From positions 1-13,457 of the forward strand of contig JAITQT010000437.1 in the NCBI GenBank assembly GCA_031288745.1: DNA of 13,457 nt, read 5' to 3'. The number at the start of each line of letters is the position of its first letter. Positions within the stretch are counted from its first letter, which is position 1. The notes beneath the pieces are model-generated. The model did not search any database. It was not told the DNA's origin and saw only the letters and a list, made by a program, of their open reading frames with translations. The stretch is from Deltaproteobacteria bacterium. GTDB lineage: Bacteria; Desulfobacterota; Desulfarculia; Adiutricales; Adiutricaceae. The position numbers and the translations under genes are program-made. This document shows positions 7,069 through 13,359 of this stretch, in pieces.

Positions 7069-8292
7069 ATGATTGGCGTCTCCAAGCTTTATTGCTCAAC
7101 CGTAGAGCCTTCTGACGTTTTGCGTTACCATCGCAAGGCCAAGGAACTTCCGAGTCACTTATTGCAATTTTCAGAAGACAAAAAGCCGGTCGTGGTTTGG
7201 AACATGACCAGGGCCTGTAATCTATCTTGCCTACATTGCTACTGCTCGGCCACAAAAGAACCTAGCCACGACGAACTAAACGAGAGCCAAGCCTATAATC
7301 TAGTGCATAGCCTTACTCAATATGGCGTTCCGGTCATACTTTTTTCAGGCGGAGAACCCTTACTTCATCCTCTCCTATTTGAACTAATCGAACTCGCCGT
7401 TAAGGGCGGTACTAGAGCGGTGTTGTCTACAAATGGCTTGCTACTTACCCGCGACAAAGCCTTAAGGCTTCGAGATTTGGGCTTAGCTTACGTGGGCGTA
7501 AGTTTAGATGGCCCAGCCGAACCACACGATCGCATCCGCGGCCGCCGAGGTGCCTTTAACGAGGCCTTAGCCGCAGTAAGGATCGCTAGGGATGCTGGAT
7601 TAAAGGTGGGCCTAAGACTTACTATAACCCAAAGTAACCGGTTATTCCTAAACGATCTCTTCGATCTTATGATTGAGGAAAATATTCCCAGGGTTTGCTT
7701 TTATCACCTTGTGACTAATGATAAACGCCCAGAGCTTGACACAGAAACTCTTACCCATTCTCAAACCAGAGCCGCAGTTGATTTGATAGCCGCTAGAACT
7801 AAAGATCTTCTAGATCGCGGCTTTAAAGCCGAGGTCTTAACGGTAGATAACCAAGCCGATGGGCCATATCTTTACCTAAAACTTCTTGCAGAAAATAAAA
7901 TTGAAACGGCTGAAAATTGTTTAGAGCTTTTAAAATTAAACGGAGGCGCTAGTTCGGGTCACGGTATCGGCTGCGTCTCCTGGAACGGTGACGTCCATCC
8001 CGATCAGTTCTGGCGCAGTCTTATTTTAGGCTCTATTAAAAACAAAAGCTTCGCTGAGATTTGGCACGACCCTAATAACGATATCCTCCAGGCTCTAAAA
8101 AACAAGACCCAACATTTGACCAGTCGTTGTCGCCATTGTCGTTTTCTTACTGTTTGCGGCGGAGGTCTCAGGGCCAGAGCCTATTTTGTTTCAGGCGATC
8201 CTTGGGCCCCCGATCCCGCGTGTTACCTAACTGATGAAGAAATTGGCCTAAAATCTAAAAACCTAGATAACCGCCCGGCCGGTCGTCTATGA
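7069..8292 (+). CDS. ahbC: 12,18-didecarboxysiroheme deacetylase, radical SAM protein AhbC
   Basis: This is a 407-aa radical SAM enzyme that removes the two acetate side chains of 12,18-didecarboxysiroheme to form Fe-coproporphyrin III. The N-terminus MIGVSKLYCSTVEPSDVLRY and the LPSHLLQFSEDKKPVVVWN stretch are hallmarks of AhbC and fix the start at 7069. The radical SAM cluster motif CNLSCLHC is at Cys50, Cys54 and Cys57. The SAM-binding GGEP is at about 94-97. A cysteine-rich C-terminal domain holds GIGCVSWNGDVHPD (about 299-312) and CRHCRFLTVCGGGLRARA (about 354-371), then a further Cys near 385, as expected for a second Fe-S cluster. NirJ of heme d1 synthesis is the closest alternative. 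The ahbD and ahbA neighbours and the absence of other nir genes favour AhbC. Its TGA overlaps the ahbD ATG (ATGA), so the two are translationally coupled. Confidence 0.94.
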   Translation: MIGVSKLYCSTVEPSDVLRYHRKAKELPSHLLQFSEDKKPVVVWNMTRACNLSCLHCYCSATKEPSHDELNESQAYNLVHSLTQYGVPVILFSGGEPLLHPLLFELIELAVKGGTRAVLSTNGLLLTRDKALRLRDLGLAYVGVSLDGPAEPHDRIRGRRGAFNEALAAVRIARDAGLKVGLRLTITQSNRLFLNDLFDLMIEENIPRVCFYHLVTNDKRPELDTETLTHSQTRAAVDLIAARTKDLLDRGFKAEVLTVDNQADGPYLYLKLLAENKIETAENCLELLKLNGGASSGHGIGCVSWNGDVHPDQFWRSLILGSIKNKSFAEIWHDPNNDILQALKNKTQHLTSRCRHCRFLTVCGGGLRARAYFVSGDPWAPDPACYLTDEEIGLKSKNLDNRPAGRL

Positions 8293-9323
8293 ATTATCAA
8301 GAAAACCTTAAGCCGCCTCGGTTGGTAGCTTGGGAAACAACCGGAGCCTGTAATTTAGTCTGCCGTCACTGTAGAGCCGAAGCTCAAAATACGCCCGACC
8401 CGGACGAACTTAATAGCGAGCAAGCCTTAATCCTTATACGTCAATTAGCCCAATTTTCTCCCTTGCCCATGGTCATTTTAAGCGGAGGAGAGCCTCTTTT
8501 AAGACCTGATATCTTAGAACTCGCCTCCTTAGGCGCAAGCTTAGGCTTAAGGATGCTATTATCCACTAACGGCACTCTTTTAACCTCGTCTTTAGCCAAT
8601 AAAATAAAAAAAGCCGGCGTGGCCAGGCTTAGCCTCAGCCTAGACGCACCGGAAGCAGATGCTCACGACGCCTTTAGGGGACAAATTGGTTCCTTTAAGG
8701 CTACCGTCGACGGGGCTTTAATACTTAAAAAAGCTGGCCTCCCTTTTCAGATAAATAGCGCGATAACCGCTGAAAACATCGATCAAATCGAAGCCATAAG
8801 CGACCTTGCTCTTAAATTAGGGGCCGTAGCCCATCATGTGTTTCTTTTAGTGCCCATCGGCCGGGCCAAAGTTTGGGGAAGCCAAGCTCTACCACCAGAA
8901 CGATACGAAGAGGCCTTAATTAAATTAAGATTGCGAGAAGAAACTACTACCCTTGAATTTAAGGCTACCTGCGCCCCTCAATATAACCGCATCGGCCACC
9001 AGCTAGGTCTAAAACCCAACCTCCGCTCCTCTCGCGGCTGCCTTGGCGGTCAAGGTTTTATGTTTATTGGGCGCGGTGGTCAAGTAGGTGCCTGCGGTTA
9101 TTTACCTCTCCCTGCTGGAAACATATTAAAAGACCATCCAGTTGATATCTATTACCACTCGGGGCTATTTAAAGAATTAAGAACCAGGACCTCCTACGGA
9201 GAACGTTGCCGTGAGTGCGAATATTTTAAAATCTGCGGCGGCTGCCGAGCTAGAGCCTATGCGGCGGGCGACCATCTAGGTGCCGACCCTTTGTGCCCGT
9301 ACCGCTCAGCAAAGGAAGGATAA
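8289..9323 (+). CDS. ahbD: Fe-coproporphyrin III decarboxylase (heme synthase), radical SAM protein AhbD
   Basis: This is a 344-aa radical SAM enzyme that oxidatively decarboxylates the two propionates of Fe-coproporphyrin III to vinyls, giving heme b, the last step of the siroheme route. The radical SAM motif CNLVCRHC is at Cys21, Cys25 and Cys28, after the family PRLVAWETTGACN. SGGEP is at 65-69. The C-terminal SPASM-like part has Cys251, Cys269, Cys307, Cys310, Cys316, Cys319 and Cys336, including CRECEYFKICGGCRARAYA, enough for an auxiliary cluster. Length is typical. It begins inside the ahbC stop codon (4-nt overlap) and its end carries the ribosome site of ahbA, so ahbC-ahbD-ahbA is one operon. 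It is clearly distinct from AhbC in the N-terminal segment and shorter length. Confidence 0.93.
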   Translation: MNYQENLKPPRLVAWETTGACNLVCRHCRAEAQNTPDPDELNSEQALILIRQLAQFSPLPMVILSGGEPLLRPDILELASLGASLGLRMLLSTNGTLLTSSLANKIKKAGVARLSLSLDAPEADAHDAFRGQIGSFKATVDGALILKKAGLPFQINSAITAENIDQIEAISDLALKLGAVAHHVFLLVPIGRAKVWGSQALPPERYEEALIKLRLREETTTLEFKATCAPQYNRIGHQLGLKPNLRSSRGCLGGQGFMFIGRGGQVGACGYLPLPAGNILKDHPVDIYYHSGLFKELRTRTSYGERCRECEYFKICGGCRARAYAAGDHLGADPLCPYRSAKEG

Positions 9324-9331
9324 CTCTAAAA

Positions 9332-9823
9332 TTGTCAGCTTCCCAACACCTAGACCTTATAGATAAGTTAGTTTTAAACGCGCTCCAAGATGATTTTCCT
9401 ATTCATCCTCGTCCCTGGCTGGTTTTAGCTGAGAGATTGGCCAAAGAAAAAAACTTGGCCCTAACCGAAACCCAGCTATTAGAACGAGTTAATTCGTTAA
9501 AGCGTCGAGGCTATATTAGGCGCTTGGGGGCGATTTTTAATTCCAAACCCTTAGGCTTCTGCTCGACCTTATGCGCCGCTCAAGTGCCCGCTGAACTTTT
9601 CGAGCCAACGACCAAGTTTATTAACGATAGAGATGAGGTCACGCACAACTACGAACGCGACCATGAGATAAACGTTTGGTTTACCTTCTGCCATAACAGT
9701 CGCAAACAATTAGAGTCATTTTTGGCCCAACTAAGAGCTATTAAGGGGCTAGACCGAGTTATTGACCTACCGGCCCAAAAGGTATATAAAATTAAAGCGA
9801 TCTTTACTTTGCCCGTCTATTAA
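9332..9823 (+). CDS. ahbA: Siroheme decarboxylase subunit AhbA
   Basis: This is a 163-aa Lrp/AsnC-like partner of AhbB in siroheme decarboxylase. After LDLIDKLVLNALQDDFPIHPRPW comes a winged-helix-like segment ending GYIRRLGAIFNSKPLGF, then STLCAAQVP, EVTHNYERDHEINVWFTF and LPAQKVYKIKAIF, the AhbA/NirD-L pattern. The helical segment contains a few extra residues (AKEKNLALTET) compared with AhbB. The open frame could start at a GTG at 9293 inside ahbD. I prefer the TTG at 9332: AGGAAGGA lies 11 nt before it and the resulting length fits the family. With this start the spacing to ahbD is 8 nt. It is the last gene of the ahbCDA operon. No hairpin terminator follows before tRNA-Val. Confidence 0.9.
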   Translation: MSASQHLDLIDKLVLNALQDDFPIHPRPWLVLAERLAKEKNLALTETQLLERVNSLKRRGYIRRLGAIFNSKPLGFCSTLCAAQVPAELFEPTTKFINDRDEVTHNYERDHEINVWFTFCHNSRKQLESFLAQLRAIKGLDRVIDLPAQKVYKIKAIFTLPVY

Positions 9824-9884
9824 ATTCATAAACGTAACTTTATTGATATCTATTAAAATTTAAATAAAACAAAAATATAAAGAC

Positions 9885-9913
9885 TTGTTTTTTTTACCTT
9901 GTTGGGTTAATAT
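9885..9913 (+). promoter_or_regulatory. Possible promoter for tRNA-Val
   Basis: TTGTTT (9885-9890) and TAATAT (9908-9913) are 17 bp apart, and the second hexamer ends 13 bp before the mature tRNA 5' end. The match to consensus is modest (three and four of six), but position and spacing are right for a tRNA promoter. Confidence 0.3.
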
Positions 9914-9926
9914 GTTTTTTTTCGAC

Positions 9927-10002
9927 GGGCGGTTAACTCAGCGGTTAGAGTGCCATCCTCACACGGTGGAAGCCGGAGGTTCAAATCCTCTACCGCCCAC
10001 CA
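9927..10002 (+). tRNA. tRNA-Val (anticodon CAC)
   Basis: The 76-nt cloverleaf includes encoded CCA. The acceptor GGGCGGT pairs with ACCGCCC. The D stem is ACTC/GAGT. The anticodon stem CCATC/GGTGG encloses the loop CTCACAC, giving anticodon CAC. A 5-nt variable loop and a T arm GGAGG-TTCAAAT-CCTCT complete it. It reads the GUG valine codon. Its 3' end is followed within about ten bases by an IS605-like end. Confidence 0.95.
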
Positions 10003-10010
10003 TATATAAA

Positions 10011-10180
10011 TGTGAACTACCACAACCCTTAAGGATACCAGCTTCTACAGGGGCCAGATAGGTCACCAAACTATGTTTATAACATTCTGCTACGTTGATA
10101 ATTTCAGGCCCACCGGAATTGTCGCTTCAAGGTTCCGGCTCTCTGTCACGATAAGTTAAATGCTCTCTTGCGATATGAGC
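10011..10180 (-). mobile_element. Decayed IS200/IS605 right-end (TnpB/omega-RNA-type) remnant
   Basis: Read on the minus strand, the segment ends GAAGCTGGTATCCTTAAGGG followed by TTGTGGTAGTTCACA. This matches the usual right-end layout of IS605-family elements, where GAAGC, a stem around a TTAA-type loop and GTAGTTCAC close the element. The 5' half of the terminal stem has decayed. Upstream, broken reading frames (such as NVAECYKHSLVTYLAPVEAG, with stops) would correspond to the overlapping TnpB 3' end and omega-RNA region. No intact tnpA or tnpB is present. The assignment rests on recognising the terminal motif, not on an alignment. Confidence 0.4.
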
Positions 10181-10305
10181 GGTGCTTATCTCCTCTGCTC
10201 AAAACGCCGAAAAAGCATATTCAACATTGTCGAGAGCAAGGCCCAAATCTTGTTGTAAAAAAAACTACAAGAGTAGTTTTTACTATCAAATTTATATACT
10301 TTTAT

Positions 10306-10391
10306 GCCGAAGTGGTGGAAATGGTAGACACGCCATCTTGAGGGGGTGGTGGGCCACGCCCGTGCCGGTTCGATTCCGGCCTTCGGCACCA
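10306..10391 (+). tRNA. tRNA-Leu (anticodon GAG)
   Basis: This 86-nt class II tRNA includes encoded CCA. The acceptor GCCGAAG pairs with CTTCGGC. The anticodon stem CCATC/GGTGG encloses TTGAGGG, giving anticodon GAG. The long variable arm has a GGGC/GCCC stem, and the T arm is GCCGG-TTCGATT-CCGGC. It reads CUC and CUU leucine codons. A TATACT hexamer (10295-10300) six bases before the 5' end is too close to be its own -10, though an AT-rich hairpin lies at 10260-10281. A strong terminator follows. Confidence 0.95.
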
Positions 10392-10405
10392 TTATTACTT
10401 TTTTT

Positions 10406-10439
10406 AAAGGTCCTTAATGATTCGTTAAGGACCTTTTTT
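10406..10439 (+). terminator. Intrinsic terminator after tRNA-Leu
   Basis: AAAGGTCCTTAA (10406-10417) pairs perfectly over 12 bp with TTAAGGACCTTT (10425-10436) around a 7-nt loop, and the T-tract runs to 10439. It begins 15 bp past the tRNA 3' end. Seven Ts also precede the stem (10399-10405 region), so the left side is T/A-rich too. Confidence 0.9.
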
Positions 10440-10562
10440 ATTAGACGGAATAAGGGCTTTAGCTATTTTTTCTTTTCTCAACATTAGCTATAATTTCTTG
10501 GCAAGCGCAAAATTTAGGGGCATAATCGAGGCAGAAATTTTTCAGGCTGTGCATTCTGTGAC

Positions 10563-10685
10563 CTAGGCTGCCTTAGCCTGTTGAGGAGCCACAGTCTCAG
10601 CTCGGGGAGGAATCAGCTTGAAAGGAACGGTTTTACTTTCGGTCCAGCTTTTAAGTTCGCCAGTTGCTCTTAAACGGACAATAAT
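10563..10685 (-). pseudogene. Unidentified coding remnant (C-terminal fragment)
   Basis: The minus strand is open for about 40 codons and reads like protein, including RLRATGELKSWTESKTVPFK and then LIPPRAETVAPQQAKAA before TAG. An in-frame stop lies immediately upstream and there is no start codon or ribosome site, so it looks like the tail of a broken gene. I do not recognise the family. Its position among other mobile-element pieces suggests a transposase tail, but that is only context. Confidence 0.3.
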
Positions 10686-10973
10686 TTATACAATAGCAGG
10701 CTAATTTGAAATTGTCAATGGTTTAATTGGGCTTGGAATTATTAATTTACAATCTATTGATAAGCACAATAATATTATTAACCAGACATAGTTAAAACTG
10801 TAGAAAGCATCAAGTCTCCTTATTTTAGTTAGCGAGCCAGCCAGTTTGGTTAGAGATTAACAGACGACTAAGTTGGCTTAACTGTCTTGCTAGCTTAGGT
10901 CACAGAAAGCACAGCTGGCAAACTTTTCGATTTAGACTGACTACATCTCGAAGTTTTTCCAAACGTTAAGTAA

Positions 10974-11114
10974 GTACTGGCATCTAGGCCTAGGACTAAA
11001 GGCAAAGACACACGGATTTCGTTGGGTCGATGGCCACAAATTACCCTTAAAATGGCCCGCGAGCTAGCGGCTAAAAAAAATAAAAAAGTTATCGGAGGAG
11101 AAGATCGTAGTTAG
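10974..11114 (+). pseudogene. P4-type tyrosine integrase remnant (DUF4102 arm-binding domain)
   Basis: About 46 codons read LASRPRTKGKDTRISLGRWP and then QITLKMARELAAKKNKKVIGGEDRS before TAG. The [R/K]-D-T-R-I-S-L-G-R-W-P-x-I-[S/T]-L-x-x-A-R-x-x-A pattern is diagnostic of the N-terminal DUF4102 domain of P4-type integrases, usually located near residues 40-90. The true N-terminus is lost upstream (stop TAA at 10971) and the catalytic domain with its Arg-His-Arg-Tyr residues is absent downstream. It lies about 580 bp beyond the tRNA-Leu gene and points away from it. Such integrases commonly use tRNA 3' ends as attachment sites, so a former island at this locus is plausible. Confidence 0.65.
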
Positions 11115-11214
11115 CGCCCATCATTAGACGTTGCAACAACTAAATAGAAAACAAAGTTTTTTTCAGCGTTAGCGCCTATAATAATAAGAAAAATAGAGCT
11201 ACAGCTAAACAAAT

Positions 11215-11320
11215 AGGGATAGGGAACATTTCTGTCCCCTCCCTCCGAACCTTGCTGGCGGTGCTTCCGCACATAGCTCTCCGATCGATGGTTTCAACTT
11301 CGTGATTGGAACGCTCCAAT
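11215..11320 (-). mobile_element. Possible group II intron RNA fragment
   Basis: On the minus strand the block contains GGAGAGC, then a GCGG-AAGCA-CCGC hairpin, then GGTTCGGAGGGAGGGGACAG, and closes with a small hairpin and CCCTATCCC. This order resembles the segment found just after the reverse-transcriptase ORF in many bacterial group II introns. Upstream of it is a 6-bp hairpin (11305-11320, ATTGGA-ACGC-TCCAAT). No reverse-transcriptase ORF, 5' GUGYG end or clear domain V is visible. The call is from remembered motif order and is uncertain. An untranslated IS segment is the alternative. Confidence 0.3.
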
Positions 11321-11513
11321 AGGTTTAGTGTCAAGATAAACAATACTTTTGCGACGCTTCAACGTAACACCGTATTTGATTACGATTAATATTAAATTTT
11401 TTATACCTATTTTTTTTAATAATTGAATAATTTTAGAAAATTATTTAGTAATTTTTGTATTATCAGAATACAATTCATCAAACCGGGAATTAAAGATTAC
11501 GATATTACAGTTA

Positions 11514-13121
11514 TTAGTTAGCCGAAGTTTCTGAACGATTGGATTGGCCATCTTTTACACACCGTTGACGACTTAGAGTTTCAAAACCAATTTTTTTGCT
11601 ATCAAGTTCTTCTAATATACCATTAAATCGTTCTAGGCAATATGTCTTTAAAATGGCATAGTGAGAAGAATTAGCAACCATTAAAACTCCTTTTTCAGTT
11701 AATAGCCTATTAACTAATCCAGTCCCCGCTTTTTGCTCTTCGTAAGACACTGTGTTTGGGTTAAAGGTAAAAACCCCTAATCCATATAACCTGTACTTCA
11801 AAGCTTCTTTCGAGGGTTTTATAAGCGGATAAATCATCTCGAACGGAAACGCCGCACCCCACGTGACAACAGTTGTTTTTGGAAATATGCGTAAATCAGA
11901 GTTAACTTTATTTATAATAATTCTATTATTTAATGATGCAGATAAAACTATACCTAAATGGTTAATTAATAAAACTAATATAATACTTTTTATTAAAAAT
12001 AATATTACTATATTGACCTTAATTTTAAATAAGTACGGTAATATTAATAATAAAAAAACAACAGGAATATAAATCCTTAACACATACGGGCGTCCTAAAA
12101 AACCGATAAAAAAACATATTAATATAAAAAAGAGCCATATTTTTAAAATTTTAAAGTTGAAATGTAGTAAAAATATTAAAAATGCAGCTAAAAATTGGTA
12201 TTTAACGTGACGATTAAAAATAATACGCAAACTTTCTTTACCAGTAAAGAAAGAAATTTTTAAATTATTAATAGTGCTTATTTCAGATATCATTTTATTA
12301 ATTTTATAGGTATTAGTAATTTTAGAATCTACAAAAAACCAATTCTTTATTAAACTGATATCATTTAATGAATATCCATATTCTTTTAGTAATTTTGTAT
12401 TTTTTTTCAATAAAATATCTTTATTATAATCAGTTATTTTAATACGCACTAAATTCCATGAATTAAATTGTTCCCATTCTGGTTTATTATATGCTAAATT
12501 ATTAAAATAACTCGATAATATAAATAATATAATTAAAAAAATAATTGATATTAATAAATATAAATCGTTTAATATTTTTTTTAATGTTAATACCGGTAAA
12601 CATAATATTAGAATAAAAAAACATTCATAATAGCGTATTAAAAAACTAAAATATGCCAATAATACAAATAAAAATAGGTAACATAGTCTTTCTTCAATTA
12701 AATAAAAGTAAAGAAAAAAAAGGGCTATTACAGCAAATATACCAGCATTTATAGTATATTGAGGAAAAATAATAGGATAAGATAAACCTAATAAAATTAT
12801 AATTAAAGATTCATAAATTTTAATATGTAATTTGCTTAATATAATAAATATAAGTAATATAAAAATATATAATGTAAATATTGTTGCAATAGTATAACCA
12901 AAAATTGTATTTATTGAAGGCAATAATCTAATAAAATATCCCCAAATAATATTTGAATAAACTATATTTGGTGTCCCTTTTGCAGCAATTCCATAGCCAT
13001 GGGCCAACATTGACATCATTAGATCATCATTTGAGTCCCATGTTGGGTTAAAAATAAAAAAAAATAAAATAAGAAGAATAGATGATAAACAAATAAATTT
13101 AGCAAGTTTAACGAAATCCAT
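11514..13121 (-). CDS. Polytopic membrane protein, possibly a GT-C-type glycosyltransferase
   Basis: This 535-aa protein has roughly 11-12 predicted membrane helices: one at residues 8-24, a cluster from about 75 to 205, and a second cluster from about 300 to 400. A soluble loop spans 205-300, and a soluble C-terminal tail of about 125 residues follows. The first external loop carries WDSNDDLMMSMLAHG with Asp32-Asp33, matching the acidic pair found in the first loop of GT-C glycosyltransferases and related GtrII-like proteins. That link is an inference and no family is firmly recognised. The ATG at 13121 has AGGT about nine bases upstream. The membrane part is extremely AT-rich (7 G/C in the 60 bases 12481-12540), whereas the 3' end is near 45% (27 of 60 at 11521-11580). 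It stands alone and may be a horizontally acquired surface-glycan gene. Confidence 0.75.
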   Translation of the reverse strand: MDFVKLAKFICLSSILLILFFFIFNPTWDSNDDLMMSMLAHGYGIAAKGTPNIVYSNIIWGYFIRLLPSINTIFGYTIATIFTLYIFILLIFIILSKLHIKIYESLIIILLGLSYPIIFPQYTINAGIFAVIALFFLYFYLIEERLCYLFLFVLLAYFSFLIRYYECFFILILCLPVLTLKKILNDLYLLISIIFLIILFILSSYFNNLAYNKPEWEQFNSWNLVRIKITDYNKDILLKKNTKLLKEYGYSLNDISLIKNWFFVDSKITNTYKINKMISEISTINNLKISFFTGKESLRIIFNRHVKYQFLAAFLIFLLHFNFKILKIWLFFILICFFIGFLGRPYVLRIYIPVVFLLLILPYLFKIKVNIVILFLIKSIILVLLINHLGIVLSASLNNRIIINKVNSDLRIFPKTTVVTWGAAFPFEMIYPLIKPSKEALKYRLYGLGVFTFNPNTVSYEEQKAGTGLVNRLLTEKGVLMVANSSHYAILKTYCLERFNGILEELDSKKIGFETLSRQRCVKDGQSNRSETSAN

Positions 13122-13161
13122 ACATTAATGACCTACTATATTTTATAAAAATTGGGTATCC

Positions 13162-13210
13162 CGCTCACGTGTGTAAAAAATATTCGACACTTTTCTTCGT
13201 TCACGTGTGT
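13162..13210. repeat. Direct repeat of CGYTCACGTGTGT, 36-bp period
   Basis: CGCTCACGTGTGT (13162-13174) and CGTTCACGTGTGT (13198-13210) differ at one base. Each includes the palindrome CACGTG. They lie 41 and 77 bp upstream of the membrane-protein start. The spacing is three to four helical turns, so a paired regulator-binding site is possible. The shared CGTTCAC core also occurs in the 4646-4691 palindromes. Confidence 0.6.
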
Positions 13211-13223
13211 TGCCTTAAACTCC

Positions 13224-13255
13224 TCATTGGTGGCACCGCCCACCCCGACCAATGA
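13224..13255. repeat. Inverted repeat/hairpin
   Basis: TCATTGGT (13224-13231) pairs perfectly with ACCAATGA (13248-13255) around a 16-nt GC-rich loop that can pair further (GGTGG with CCACC). There is no T-tract on either side, so it is unlikely to be an intrinsic terminator. It could be a regulatory hairpin or a mobile-element end. Confidence 0.6.
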
Positions 13256-13359
13256 AACCCTGGTTTACCCCCATATTTAGTAGTTAAGATTGTGGTTATA
13301 AGAAAGTATTATCATGATTGGAGGCGGAAAAGAGCACGAAATACTTACCGGCTCTCAAA

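Larger units (their letters stand above)
10440..11513. other. Gene-poor spacer with mobile-element debris
   Basis: This stretch of about 1.07 kb has no intact gene. It contains three separate remnants (10563-10685, 10974-11114 and about 11215-11320, listed individually). Between them is AT-rich sequence with no recognisable content. A perfect 9-bp inverted repeat with a 2-nt centre at 11426-11445 lies just downstream of the membrane-protein gene but has no T-tract in that gene's direction. Confidence 0.6.

Noticed and set aside
10260..10281. AT-rich hairpin before tRNA-Leu as a terminator
   Set aside because: Nine-base stem with low GC, and the T-run forms part of the stem itself. No gene upstream needs termination. 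More likely A/T-run symmetry.
10186..10392. Minus-strand ORF of 68 codons
   Set aside because: It is antisense to tRNA-Leu, a common false call (GIEPARAW-like translation of a tRNA).
10182..10487. Plus-strand ORF of 101 codons
   Set aside because: It runs through tRNA-Leu and its terminator, so it is a chance frame.
11426..11445. Inverted repeat after the membrane-protein gene as its terminator
   Set aside because: The minus-strand side lacks a T-tract and the stem is all A/T except at the centre.
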